Assembly: GCA_026913215.1 (NCBI GenBank)
Contig: JAPTYK010000001.1
Location: forward strand, 3,348,001 to 3,412,000
Direction: 5' to 3'
DNA from: Streptomyces diastatochromogenes
GTDB lineage: Bacteria; Actinomycetota; Actinomycetes; Streptomycetales; Streptomycetaceae
Length of the DNA: 64,000 nt
Below, one piece after another: positions 40,462-49,084 of the stretch. Under the pieces are notes generated by a model. That model was not told the DNA's origin and did no database searches. It saw nothing but the letters and a program-made list of their open reading frames with translations. The position numbers were made by a program, and so were the translations under genes. How positions within the stretch are numbered: position 1 is the stretch's first letter; each line of letters opens with the position of its first letter.

Positions 40462-40959
40462 ATGGGGACGAATGGATCGACCGTGCTCGAGCCGTTACGG
40501 CAGGGCCTTCCGCCGATCGATCCCGGCGCCGTCTCCACCTCCGCCTCCTGCGCCCTGCCCGCCCGGTACGAAGCCGTGCGCGGGGCCCGCAAGTTCACCA
40601 GCACCACGCTCGACCGCTGGGACCTGACGGAGCGCTTCGACGACGTGGCCCTGGTCGTCTCCGAGCTCGTCACCAACGCGCTGCGCCACGCGGTGCCCGC
40701 CGACGCGCCGCAGGAGGAGAACCAGAACCCGCCGGTCCGGCTGCACCTGATGCGCTGGGCCTCCCGCCTGGTGTGCGCCGTGCGCGACCCCAGCCGGGAG
40801 AGCCCGGAGACCCGCGAGGGCGAGGAGGACTTCGCCGCCGAGTCGGGGCGCGGCCTGTTCCTGGTCGACTCCTTCAGCGACAGCTGGGGCTGGCACCCGC
40901 TGGCCGGCACGCTCCAGGGCAAGGTCGTGTGGGCGCTGTTCCGGATCGGACCGGAATAG
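40462..40959 (+). CDS. GHKL ATP-binding regulator (anti-sigma-like) with TTA codon
   Basis: Intact, 165 residues. HATPase_c_2-type fold: VALVVSELVTNALRHAVP holds the N box, VCAVRDPSRESP replaces the usual DxGxG, and ESGRGLFLVDSFSD is the G2 region. Such proteins resemble anti-sigma kinases and are part of WhiJ-like sets. ATG 40462 follows GGGAG. Codon 12 is TTA (40495-40497), the leucine codon read by the developmental bldA tRNA, and the only in-frame TTA I found in a gene of this window. Expression should therefore be delayed. A strong terminator follows. Confidence 0.86.
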   Translation: MGTNGSTVLEPLRQGLPPIDPGAVSTSASCALPARYEAVRGARKFTSTTLDRWDLTERFDDVALVVSELVTNALRHAVPADAPQEENQNPPVRLHLMRWASRLVCAVRDPSRESPETREGEEDFAAESGRGLFLVDSFSDSWGWHPLAGTLQGKVVWALFRIGPE

Positions 40960-40962
40960 CCG

Positions 40963-40998
40963 GCGGAGCGGTACGAGACAGCGGAGCGGTACGAGACA
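40963..40998 (+). repeat. two 18-bp direct repeats after the ATPase stop
   Basis: GCGGAGCGGTACGAGACA at 40963-40980 and again at 40981-40998, identical, starting 4 bp after the stop codon and just before the terminator stem. Confidence 0.9.
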
Positions 40999-41001
40999 TA
41001 C

Positions 41002-41038
41002 GAGAAGGGCCCCGACGGCAACCGTCGGGGCCCTTCTC
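41002..41038. terminator. strong bidirectional terminator
   Basis: Perfect 17-bp stem GAGAAGGGCCCCGACGG / CCGTCGGGGCCCTTCTC with loop CAA. It lies between the convergent ATPase and DUF397 genes. Confidence 0.88.
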
Positions 41039-41051
41039 ACGTCTTGGGTCA

Positions 41052-41111
41052 GGTGACCTCGGACCAAGTGGTCTCGGACCAGGTGACCTCAGACCAGGTG
41101 ACCTCAGACCA
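41052..41111 (-). repeat. 15-bp tandem repeat over the DUF397 stop codon
   Basis: Four copies of GGTGACCTCAGACCA (variants at the third and tenth bases) at 41052, 41067, 41082 and 41097. The last contains the DUF397 stop (41104-41106), and the copies extend downstream from it. On the plus strand the array reads as VTSDQ pentapeptides, but I see no gene there. Confidence 0.88.
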
Positions 41112-41346
41112 GGTGGTCGAACTCCCCGTCCTTCACGCCCAGCAGCATCGCCTCTATCTCGGCGACCGTGTAGACGAGCGCCGGACCTTCGGGGTGGCGC
41201 GAGTTGCGCACGGCGACGTCGCCCCCCGGGAGCTTGGCGAACTCCACGCAGGATCCCTGGGAGTTGCTGTGCCGGCTCTTCTGCCACACGACACCCCGCA
41301 GCTCCGTGGCCGCCATGCCGTTGTACGCGTGATGCGCATGATGCAC
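41104..41346 (-). CDS. DUF397 protein, WhiJ-like partner
   Basis: 80 residues. VVWQKSRHSNSQGSCVEFAK and VAVRNSRHPEGPALVYT are the DUF397 signature. GTG 41346 has GGGGAG 6 nt upstream, so the longer start with HHAHHAYNG is preferred over ATG 41316; the His-rich N-terminus would be unusual. DUF397 proteins act with XRE-DUF5753 regulators. It is separated from the XRE gene by the ATPase gene. The shared 16-bp site is 76-91 bp upstream. Confidence 0.88.
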   Translation of the reverse strand: MHHAHHAYNGMAATELRGVVWQKSRHSNSQGSCVEFAKLPGGDVAVRNSRHPEGPALVYTVAEIEAMLLGVKDGEFDHLV

Positions 41347-41421
41347 TGGTAGCTCCCCGAGTTGCTTGGTGCAGGTGTCAACTTCCTCGGATCATAGCTG
41401 TGTTCATATGCAGTTGCATGA

Positions 41422-41437
41422 GCAGATGCACGTGCAC
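41422..41437 (-). promoter_or_regulatory. shared WhiJ-like site, copy 2 (inverted)
   Basis: GCAGATGCACGTGCAC, the exact reverse complement of the site at 40339-40354. Further TGCA steps precede it (41410-41420). Oriented toward the DUF397 gene in the same way as copy 1 is toward the ATPase gene. Confidence 0.6.
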
Positions 41438-41494
41438 AAGGGGTGGCGTAGCGACTACGCGACGGAGAGTTCTACCGGCGGGTACGCCGCCTGA

Positions 41495-41659
41495 TCAGCG
41501 CTCCTCGCGGAAGTCCACGTGCCGGCCGGCGACCGGGTCGAACTTGCGCAGGCTGAGACGGTCGGGATCGTTGCGCCGGTTCTTGCGGGTGACGTAGGTG
41601 AATCCGGTGCCGGCGGTGGACCGGAGCTTGACGACGGGGCGGAGCTCGTTGCGTGCCAT
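41495..41659 (-). CDS. rpmG: 50S ribosomal protein L33, cysteine-free (zinc-independent) form
   Basis: 54 residues: [39 protein letters not shown], then [15 protein letters not shown]. The family's two CxxC zinc pairs are absent, which marks the C-minus paralogue made by bacteria when zinc is scarce. A near-palindromic Zur-type box lies 16-30 bp before the ATG, consistent with derepression under zinc starvation. The gene is monocistronic, between DUF397 and the FUSC transporter. Confidence 0.92.
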   Translation of the reverse strand: MARNELRPVVKLRSTAGTGFTYVTRKNRRNDPDRLSLRKFDPVAGRHVDFREER

Positions 41660-41674
41660 GCCGTGAAGAGTAAA

Positions 41675-41689
41675 TGAAAACGAATCCCA
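41675..41689 (-). promoter_or_regulatory. probable Zur box upstream of rpmG
   Basis: On the minus strand TGGGATTCGTTTTCA, compared with the remembered streptomycete Zur consensus TGAAAATCATTTTCA: 11 of 15 positions agree, including both ends. It overlaps the probable core promoter of rpmG. Confidence 0.65.
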
Positions 41690-41717
41690 TTGCCAATAGT
41701 CGGTGGGGAGACATGCG

Positions 41718-43822
41718 TCACCCGGAGCGCGTCGACCCCGTCAGGGCCGTCGTCAGGTCCTCCAGGGACCCCAGGAGCAGGACGGCGCCCTTGTCGAGCA
41801 GGAAGTGGTCCGGGGGTCGGCCGACCAGGCGGCGACCGTCTCGCGCAGGTCCTCCCAGTGCGGCTCCTGCGCTCCCGCACCTCCTTCGCGCCCCGCTCCG
41901 TCGACCGGTGCAGGGACTCCGCGAGGTCGCGGCGGCGGGCAGGGGCGGGCGCCGCGCTCCGGCAGGTGCGCCTCCATGAGCATCGCGACCCGGCCGAACT
42001 CCGCGAGCGCGTGCCCGGCCTCCTCCACCGCCGCGTGCGAAAGGCCCCGGTGCCGCACCGGTTCGTGGGTCGCCCGGTCCACCGCCTCCTGCCAGGCGAC
42101 CCGGGCCGCCCGGGTCCTCAGGAGCGCCTCCCGCACGTCGGGGCTGGCCGGACCGGCCGGATCGGCGTACCGCGCGGTGACGACGGCCGCGTACGCGCCG
42201 ACCGCCGCCAGCCAGTCCGCGAGCCGGCCGCGCAGCCGGGGCGTCTCCCAGGCCGGATAGACGGCGTACGACAGCATCGCGAGGAGCCCGCCGAGGAGGG
42301 TCAGCAGGACCCTCTCCCGTACGGTCTGGGTCAGTCCCGCGCCGGCCATGCCGAGCAGGAAGACGACGTACGCGGAGACGAAGACCTGGCCGGCCGCGTA
42401 CCCCGTCCGCATCAGCAGGTACATGCAGAAGGCGCACAGCACCGCGAGGACGGCGGACAGGTACGTGCCCGGATGCGCCGACCGCACCACCCCCGTCGCC
42501 AGCGCCACCCCGACGAGGGTGCCGCCGAAGCGGGCCACCGAGCGGGCGTACGTCTGCGAGAAGTCCGGGCGCATCACCATCACCGAGGCCATCGGCGCCC
42601 AGTAGCCGTGGCCGAAGGGGAGCCACGTACCGGAGGTACCCGGCGGCCGTCACCGCCGAGACGCGGACCGCGTGCCGCAGGACCGGCGAGCCGGGGCGCA
42701 GCTCGGCGCGCGTCTGCGCGAGGACCAGGGGCGCGAGGCGGAGGAGGGTCGGTCGGGTCCTCAGCGCGTCCGAGGTCTCCGTACGCGGCTCCGCCGTCTC
42801 CACGACGTCCCCGAGCAGCGCCGCCAGACGCACGGCCGCCCGGCGCGGCGGCCCTTCAGGACCGCGCCGGCGTCCGGGGCGGGAGGGCGGCGCGGGCGGA
42901 CGGGGCAGGGCGACCGGTTCGCCGTCGCCGGCACCCAGGGCAGGGAGGGCGGCACGGGCCGACGGGGCAGGGCGACCGGTTCGCCGTGCCGGATCGCGTG
43001 CGCCGCCGCGTCCAGGACCTCGGCCGCCGCGCCGAGCAGCTCCGCACCCGGGCCCGCTCCGGCCCTCCTCCGGCACCCCGACCGCCGGGTCCGCCAGCGA
43101 GGCCAGGACCGGCCGGATCCGCTCCGCCAGCCCCCGCGCCCGTGCAGCTCCGCCGGGCGGCTCCGGGCCTGGCGGGGCGTGACGGCTGCGGCGTTGCGGG
43201 CCGTCATGAGCGGTACGGGGTCGAACAGGGCGACCGGGTCGTGCCGGAGGCGGCGCGCGTAGTCCGCCTCCGCCGCCAGCGCGTCCGCCAGGGCGTCGCG
43301 CTGGGCGCCCCAGCGGCGGACCGGAAGGAGGACCACCAGGGCGGCCTGGACGACCCCGCCCGCGAAGATCACCGCCGCATGGCCGGCCGCGGTGGCCACG
43401 GAGGTCGGCAGGGTGACCGTCACCAGCATGATCGCCACATTGGAGGAGGCGATGATGCCGGCCGTCGGCCCGGCGGCCCACGCGAGCCCCGACAGAAACG
43501 TCCAGAGCAGCAGCAGAGCGAGGAAGAGCGCCGTGTGCGCCCCGGTCAGATAACCGAGGAACGTCGACACCGCGAGACTCGCGCCGGACGCGAGCGCCAA
43601 GGTCGGCCGGGGACGCCAGGAGCGCTGAAAAGTGGCAATGGCCGCCTGGAACGCCCCGAACGCGGAAGAGACCGCCACGGCCGGCCCGAACCACGCCAAC
43701 GACACCCCGACCACCAGCGCCAGCCCCAGCGCCCCACGCGCCGCCACGACCGGTTCGAGCCGCCGCCGCTCGACGGTGAGACCGGAGCGGGCGGTCTCCT
43801 TCAGCGCCCGGAGCCAGCTCAT
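41718..43822 (-). CDS. FUSC-family aromatic acid exporter-like membrane protein, frameshifted
   Basis: About 700 residues with the duplicated FUSC layout: N-terminal helices ([60 protein letters not shown]), a long cytoplasmic region, then a second set ([38 protein letters not shown]). [20 protein letters not shown] is the hallmark of the second half. ATG 43822 opens [20 protein letters not shown]. At least five frame changes, clustered in the GC-rich middle, where a 62-bp duplication also lies. Related proteins export aromatic acids; substrate here unknown. Confidence 0.82.
42881..42987 (-). repeat. 62-bp-spaced direct duplication inside the FUSC gene
   Basis: About 45 bp (GACGGGGCAGGGCGACCGGT and flanks) occur at 42881-42925 and again at 42943-42987 with a few changes. 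On the minus strand both encode [14 protein letters not shown] peptides in the cytoplasmic linker. Confidence 0.75.
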
Positions 43823-43874
43823 GCGGAGAGCGTATCCACGAATCCGGATGAAACGGCCATTTAAGGCGGCCGCG

Positions 43875-44420
43875 GGCTTGCGCCCCCGGCCCAGCCGCCC
43901 GCGTTGTGGGGTCGCGCTTGCCTGGGCGGTGCCCACGCCTGTTGCGGGCCGAGGCCGCCTGGGCGGTGCCCATCGCCACCCCGTTGTTGGGCCGCGCCCA
44001 CCGGGCGGTGCCCCGCCGCCCCGTTGTGGGCAATCGTTCCGCTGGGGCGGAACGGGTGGGCATAACGGACCCGCGCCCTGCCGGCGCCAGAGGCTTCCGT
44101 GCCTGGGCCCGCACCCCTGTGCGCCGTCGCCGGTGGTGCGGGCCGGGGCGCGGAACGCGGAGGCGCCGCTGAGGGCGCCGTCCCGTGTGCCCACCCGTCC
44201 CGCCCCAACGGGACGATTGCCCACACGGGCACGGGGGCGACGCCCGGCAAGGCGCGGGCCCCACACGGGGCGTGAGCGAAGCCACGGGCAAAGCGCACCG
44301 CCCAGCAAGGCGAGGGCCGGGGCACCACCCGCCAGGCGCGGGCCCCACACGGGGGTGGCAGCGGGGCACCGCCCAGCAAGGCGCGGCCCGCACAGGGGCG
44401 TGGGCGGAGGGCGGCGCAGG
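43875..44420. repeat. gene-free repeat region around palindromic element A
   Basis: The 616 bp between the FUSC start (43822) and the DUF2786 stop (44439) hold no credible gene. Element A is central. On its left, degenerate units with CCTGGGCGGTGCCCA and CGTTGTTGGGC recur about every 40-50 bp; on its right units with ACCGCCCAGCAAGGCGCGG and CCCCACACGGG recur. The same kinds of unit flank element B near 49541-49620. Confidence 0.7.
44021..44229. repeat. 209-bp palindromic element, copy A
   Basis: Matches the reverse complement of 49332-49540 at 207 of 209 positions. Each end carries GTGGGCAATCGT ... GGGTGGGCA as an inverted terminal repeat of about 38 bp, and each end contains a small hairpin (CGTTCCGC-TGGG-GCGGAACG on the left; CGTCCCG/CGGGACG on the right) whose differences are base-pair compensating. 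The interior arms (GCGCCCT ... GGCGCC ... GGCCCGCACC) are also self-complementary. It has no coding frame of its own, so it looks like a MITE-like or structured-RNA element. Confidence 0.85.
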
Positions 44421-44438
44421 GCGCGGGAGGGCGACGGC

Positions 44439-45571
44439 CTACGGCAGGTGGGGCCGGTTCGGGTGGAGGCCCGCCCGGTCGGCGGCAGAGGCACCGTGGG
44501 TCCAGCCCGCCTCGTCCCAGGCCGCCCGGACCCGGGTGGTGCGGGTCTCGGGGAAGAGTTCGTCCGTGCGGGCGCCCACCGCGACCTCGCGGGACGCGAG
44601 GGCGGGGAGGAGCGTCGGGGCCTCGGCCGCCACCCGCCGGGACGTCGCCGCGAGCCGGGCGCCGAGCCGGTTCGCGTAGGCGAGGAAGAAGGACTGCCGG
44701 AAGGACTTGGTGCGCTTGCGGCCGCCCGCCCGCTGCTCCGCCTCCGCCCGCGTCATCGCCGCCGTCCCCTGCACGAGCAGCGAGGTGTACAGCAGCTCGA
44801 CCGGGTCGAGGTCCGCCTCGAAGCCGACGACCGTCGAGAAGCCGTACGCCTCGTTCCACACGGCCCGGCAGTGGTTCGCCGTCGCCACCGCGTCGAGCAG
44901 GATCGCCTTGGCCTGCTCGTACGGCGGCTCCACGCCGATCCGGATCGCGCCCGGCGTCTCCGGGGACGGCGCGCCGCGGCGAGCGTGGCCTCGTCGAGGC
45001 TGTGCCGGGCCATCAGCTCCTGGGCCTTGGCCGTCAGCGCCTCCGCCTCCTCCGGATAGCCCGTCGCCTCCGCCTTCGCGAGCAGCGCCCGGATCCGGCC
45101 GAGCATCCGGGGCTCCCCGCCACCGCCGGCGGCAGCGCCTCCCCGGGACCGGGCCCACCGCGTCGAGGCGCGGCAGCCGGACCAGCAGCCGGTACAGCTC
45201 CAGGACCGCCGTGGCCCGCGAGAAGCGGTCCGCCGGCCGCCCCTCCGCCGCGTCGAGCCCGTCGAGCTGCGCCTGCCAGCGGTGCGGGAGCCGGTCGTAG
45301 GCGGCCGTCTCCGACCTGATCAGCCCCGCCAGGAGCCGTACGTGCTCCTCCGGCAGATCCCGGCGGGCCATCCGCACCAGGTCCGCCGGCTGCCAGCCCC
45401 GCCCCACAGCGTCCGTACGAACTCCTCGCCGCGCCGGGACAGTTCCGCGTCCGTGGCCGGGTCGGCGGCCAGCAGCGAGGCCGCCGTGTCCAGGGAGCCG
45501 TCGTCGCTCGCGTACAGCGCCTCGAAGGCCTTGTCGACGGTGGTGCCCCTCACGCCGTTCCCCTCCGACAT
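44439..45571 (-). CDS. DUF2786 domain protein, frameshifted
   Basis: The DUF2786 motif, MLGRIRALLAKAEATGYPEE followed by AEALTAKAQELMARHSLD, lies mid-protein. N-terminal part VDKAFEALYASDDGSLDTAA and LVRMARRDLPEEHVRLLAGL; C-terminal part QAKAILLDAVATANHCRAVW, VELLYTSLLVQGTAAMTRAE and KSFRQSFFLAYANRLGARLA. Frame changes near 45400, 45130 and 44975. About 377 residues, soluble. Function unknown; some members are phage-encoded. ATG 45571 opens MSEGNGVRGTTVDKAF. It is the left gene of the segment bracketed by the palindromic elements. Confidence 0.75.
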
Positions 45572-45758
45572 CAATGTGCCTCCTTCCGCACTCCGGCCCG
45601 CCCCTTCACGACGGAACTCGACCGGACTCGATGGTCTCAGCCGTCACGCCCCCGGGGAGATCGGGAGCCGGAGAGACGCGGAAGGTAGGCCTGGCCCTAC
45701 CCTCCGGACGCCCGCTGGTGGTCGTGATCGGGGCGAACGGAAACGGTTCGCTTGAGCC

Positions 45759-47063
45759 ATGACCACGACCACGACCGCCGCCGCGACCGCGACCACCACC
45801 GCCACCGCCGTACGGCTCCGCGGGCTCGTCCGGCAGCACCGGGACGTCCGCGCCCTCGACGGCGTCGACCTCGACTTCCGCGCCGGGACCTTCAGCGCCG
45901 TCATGGGACCGTCCGGCTCCGGCAAGTCCACGCTGCTCCAGTGCGCCGCCGGGCTCGACCGTCCCACCGCCGGGACCGTCGAGGTCGACGGCACGGCCCT
46001 TCAGGGGCTGAGCGAGCGGCGCCTCGCACTGCTGCGGCGTGAACGGATCGGCTTCGTCTTCCAGTCCTTCAACCTGCTCCCGTCCCTGACCGCCGCCCAG
46101 AACGTCGCCCTCCCCCTCCGGCTCGCCGGCCGCCGCCCCTCCCCTACGGAGATCCAGGAGGCACTCGCGCGCGTGGGGCTCGCCGGACGGGAACGCCACC
46201 GCCCCGGGGAGCTGTCCGGCGGCCAACAGCAGCGAGTCGCGCTCGCACGCGCCCTCATCACCCGGCCCGCCGTCCTCTTCGGCGACGAACCGACCGGCGC
46301 CCTCGACTCGACCACCAGCCGCGAGGTCCTCGACCTGCTGCGGGACCTCGTCGACCGCGACGGCCGCACGATCGTCATGGTCACCCACGACCCCGTGGCG
46401 GCGTCCCGCGCGGACCGCGTCGTCTTCCTGGTCGACGGCCGCGTCGCGGGCGAACTACGTAACCCGACGGCGGAGACGGTCGCGGCACGGATGGCGGACC
46501 TGGAGACGGGCGGGACGGGTACCGGAGCCGAGACCGGAGCCCCCGCCGGACCCCCGGGCGGAGAGCCGGGCGGAGCCCCAGGCAAAGAGTCGGGCGAAGC
46601 CCCGACCGGAAAGCCGGGCGGGGGCGCCCCGGTAGGAGGACCGGGCGTCCGTGTCCAGGCCTGGGGATCGGGCGCCGAGGCCCCGGCAGGAGGATCGGGC
46701 GGCGGCGGCGCCCAGACCCGGGAATCAGGCATCAGCATCCAGGCTCGGGGATCGGGCACCGATGTCCCGGCCCGGGGATCGGAGACCGGTGTCCCAGCCC
46801 AGGGATCGGGCAGCGGCGTCCAGCCTCACGGATCGGGCGCCCGTGTCCCGATCCGAGGCTCGGGCGTCGGCGGCCCGGTCCGAGGCTCGGGCGTCGGCGG
46901 CCCGGTAGGGGTGCGGCATGCTGAGTGTTCTCCTCTCCGGGCTGCGGGACCGCTGGGCCTCCCTCATCGGAGGGTTCGTCGCGCTCGCGCTCGGGGTCGG
47001 GCTGCTCGTCACGATGGGGCTCGGTCTGGCTGCCGCTTCTCAGGCGCCGGAGCGGGCGCCTGA
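45759..47063 (+). CDS. MacB/LolD-type ABC exporter ATPase with repetitive tail
   Basis: Core of about 245 residues: Walker A GPSGSGKSTLLQ, Q-loop FVFQSFNLLPSLTA, signature LSGGQQQRVALARAL, Walker B AVLFGDEPTGALDS, H-loop VMVTHDPVAASRADR. It pairs with the FtsX-like permease that starts at 46918. After ARMADLETG comes an unusual tail of about 140 residues made of 9-residue Gly/Ser/Pro repeats (GSGTDVPAR, GSETGVPAQ, GSGARVPIR). As read, the frame overlaps the permease by 146 bp, so an indel near 46905 may hide an earlier stop. Confidence 0.85.
   Translation: MTTTTTAAATATTTATAVRLRGLVRQHRDVRALDGVDLDFRAGTFSAVMGPSGSGKSTLLQCAAGLDRPTAGTVEVDGTALQGLSERRLALLRRERIGFVFQSFNLLPSLTAAQNVALPLRLAGRRPSPTEIQEALARVGLAGRERHRPGELSGGQQQRVALARALITRPAVLFGDEPTGALDSTTSREVLDLLRDLVDRDGRTIVMVTHDPVAASRADRVVFLVDGRVAGELRNPTAETVAARMADLETGGTGTGAETGAPAGPPGGEPGGAPGKESGEAPTGKPGGGAPVGGPGVRVQAWGSGAEAPAGGSGGGGAQTRESGISIQARGSGTDVPARGSETGVPAQGSGSGVQPHGSGARVPIRGSGVGGPVRGSGVGGPVGVRHAECSPLRAAGPLGLPHRRVRRARARGRAARHDGARSGCRFSGAGAGA
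46665..46905 (+). repeat. 27-bp degenerate repeats encoding the ATPase tail
   Basis: About eight or nine copies of a 27-bp unit around GGATCGGGCNCC or GGCTCGGGCGTC. The last two (GGCTCGGGCGTCGGCGGC) are identical. Coding potential is kept because 27 is a multiple of three. Confidence 0.8.
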
Positions 47064-49014
47064 GCGGTTCACGGCCTCGCCCGTCGTCGTAAGGGGGCAG
47101 GACCGGCTGACAGTGGACGTGCGGCGCGGGGCCGCCACCGTGGCCGTGGAGCGGCGGCTCGACCGTCCACAGGCTGTGGACGGCGGGCTGCTCCGGGAAC
47201 TGAGGGCACGTTGGACCGTCACCGTGGCCGGTGGCCCCGACGCCGTCGGTGTCGATGCTCCCGCTGCCGAGGTGCGGGCGCTCGTCGGCGGCCGTGCCCG
47301 GGTGCTCACGGGGAACGACCGCGCGTGGGCCGACCCCGACCCCGAGCGGGACGCCCGCGCCCTCGTGGGCCTGAGCGCCCTGCTGGGCACCTCCGGCGGT
47401 GTCACCGCCTTCGTCTCCGTCTTCGTCGTCGCCTCCACGTTCGCCTTCGCCGTGGCGCTGCGCCGCCGCGAGTTCGGGCTCCTGCGGACCGCCGGGGCCA
47501 CCCCGGGCCAGATCAGGCGGCTCCTCCTCGGTGAGGCGGCGGCGCTCGCCGTGGTGGCCTCCGCCGCCGGGTGCGCGCTCGGCGCCCTCGGGGCGCCCCT
47601 GCTCGCCCGGACCCTGGTCGACGGCGGCCTCGCGCCCGCGTGGTTCACGATCGGCGGCCCTTCCTCGCCCTCCTGGCCCTTCCACGCGGCCTTCTGGACC
47701 GGCGTCACGGTCGCCCTCGCCGGGGCCGTCGCCGCGTCCCGGCGGGCCGGGAGGGTCGGCCCCACGGCGGCGCTGCGGGAGGCGGACGTCGACGCCGACG
47801 TCCTGCCCGCGGGCCGGGCGGTCCTCGGCGCGGGCCTGCTCGTGGCCGGGCTCGGGCTCCTCGTCTGGACCTGTGCGACGGAGCCGTACGAGCTGCTCAA
47901 GCGGAAGACGTACACGACCCTTCCGATGCTCCTGATCGGCGGCGTCGCCCTGCTCTCCCCGCTCCTCGTGCGGCCGGCGGCCCGGCTGGCGCGGTCGCGC
48001 GGGGCGGTGGGGACGCTCGTACGGGAGAACAGCGCGGCCGCCGTCCGCCGTACCGCCGCCGTCGCCGCTCCCGTCCTCGTGACCGTCGCGCTCGCCGGGA
48101 CGCTGTTCGGCTCGGCGGCGAGCGTCACGCGCGCGAAGGAGACCGAGGCGCGGGAGCGGACGACGGCGGAGTACGTGGTGGACGGCGAGGACCTGCGGCC
48201 GGTGGCGCCACCGCCCGGGGCCGTGGTGTCCCCCACCGGGGCGACCTCCGTCTTCGTACGGGACGGGGACGCGGCCGTCGTGAAGTACAGGGCGCGCGCG
48301 GTCGCCGACCCGGCCGCCTTCGCCGAGCTCGCCCGGCTGCCGGTGACCGCCGGCGACCTGCGGGACCTGGACGACCGGTCGATCGTCGTCAACGAGGAGT
48401 TCGAGCGGCGCCGGGTCGGCGAGACGGTGGAGGTGTGGCGGGCGGACGGAAGCGGCCCGGTACGGCTCCGCGTCGCGGCCGTCCTCGCCCTCGGCACCGG
48501 CGACAACGGGCCCTACGTCACCCGGGCGAACGCCCCGGCGCCTCCCTCGACCGGATCGACGCGCGCGGGGCGGGGCGGCGACGGTACGGGCCCTGGAGGC
48601 GAGCGGCGGCACGGCTCACGCGCGCGTGGCGGCCGACAACCGCCCGGCCCGCCTCGGCATGGTCCTCGTCCTGGGCATCGCCCTCGTCTACACCGTCATC
48701 GCCCTCGCCCACACCCTCCTCATGGGGACGTCGGTACGCGGCGGCGAACTGGCCTCGCTGCGGCTCGCCGGGGCGACCCGGACCCAGATCCTCCGGGTCG
48801 TGACCGGCGAGGCGGCCCTCGCCGTCGCGATCGGCACACTGCTGGGCCTCCTGGTGACCGCCATCGTCCTCACCACCCTGGGCGCGGGCCTCGCTGCCCT
48901 CTCCGCCCCCGTCGCCCTGGCCCTCCCTGGCCGGTGACCGGCGCGGCGGCGGGCGTCTGCGCGGTGGTCGCGGTCGCCGCGTCGGGCCTCTCCGCGTGGC
49001 GGCTCACGCGCTGA
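46918..49014 (+). CDS. FtsX-like ABC transporter permease, frameshifted
   Basis: About 699 residues with two FtsX domains. LIGGFVALALGVGLLVTMGL is TM1; a large outer domain; VSVFVVASTFAFAVALRRRE and LLRTAGATPGQIRRLLLGEA form the first FtsX core; YVTRANAP and GGELASLRLAGATRTQILRV the second. The frame shifts near 48570 and 48930. ATG 46918 has GTAGGGG upstream. With the ATPase it should move lipids, peptides or drive envelope proteins, like MacB/Lol-type transporters; the cargo is unknown. Confidence 0.85.
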   Translation: MLSVLLSGLRDRWASLIGGFVALALGVGLLVTMGLGLAAASQAPERAPERFTASPVVVRGQDRLTVDVRRGAATVAVERRLDRPQAVDGGLLRELRARWTVTVAGGPDAVGVDAPAAEVRALVGGRARVLTGNDRAWADPDPERDARALVGLSALLGTSGGVTAFVSVFVVASTFAFAVALRRREFGLLRTAGATPGQIRRLLLGEAAALAVVASAAGCALGALGAPLLARTLVDGGLAPAWFTIGGPSSPSWPFHAAFWTGVTVALAGAVAASRRAGRVGPTAALREADVDADVLPAGRAVLGAGLLVAGLGLLVWTCATEPYELLKRKTYTTLPMLLIGGVALLSPLLVRPAARLARSRGAVGTLVRENSAAAVRRTAAVAAPVLVTVALAGTLFGSAASVTRAKETEARERTTAEYVVDGEDLRPVAPPPGAVVSPTGATSVFVRDGDAAVVKYRARAVADPAAFAELARLPVTAGDLRDLDDRSIVVNEEFERRRVGETVEVWRADGSGPVRLRVAAVLALGTGDNGPYVTRANAPAPPSTGSTRAGRGGDGTGPGGERRHGSRARGGRQPPGPPRHGPRPGHRPRLHRHRPRPHPPHGDVGTRRRTGLAAARRGDPDPDPPGRDRRGGPRRRDRHTAGPPGDRHRPHHPGRGPRCPLRPRRPGPPWPVTGAAAGVCAVVAVAASGLSAWRLTR

Positions 49015-49084
49015 GCGGCGATGGTGGGACGACGGGGCGGCGACCGGGGTCGGAGCCGGTCACCGCCCCGCCCTCGTGCGGGCG

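Noticed and set aside
41044..41352. Plus-strand gene with VTSDQ pentapeptide repeats
   Set aside because: It is the antisense of DUF397 and its 3' repeats; no RBS and no homology beyond the repeats.
44021..44229. Insertion sequence
   Set aside because: Only 209 bp and no transposase here or between the two copies; no target duplication could be established by eye.
43861..44494. Upstream extension of the FUSC protein through the repeat region
   Set aside because: Homology begins at MSWLRALKE (43822); the longer frame is only repeat sequence.
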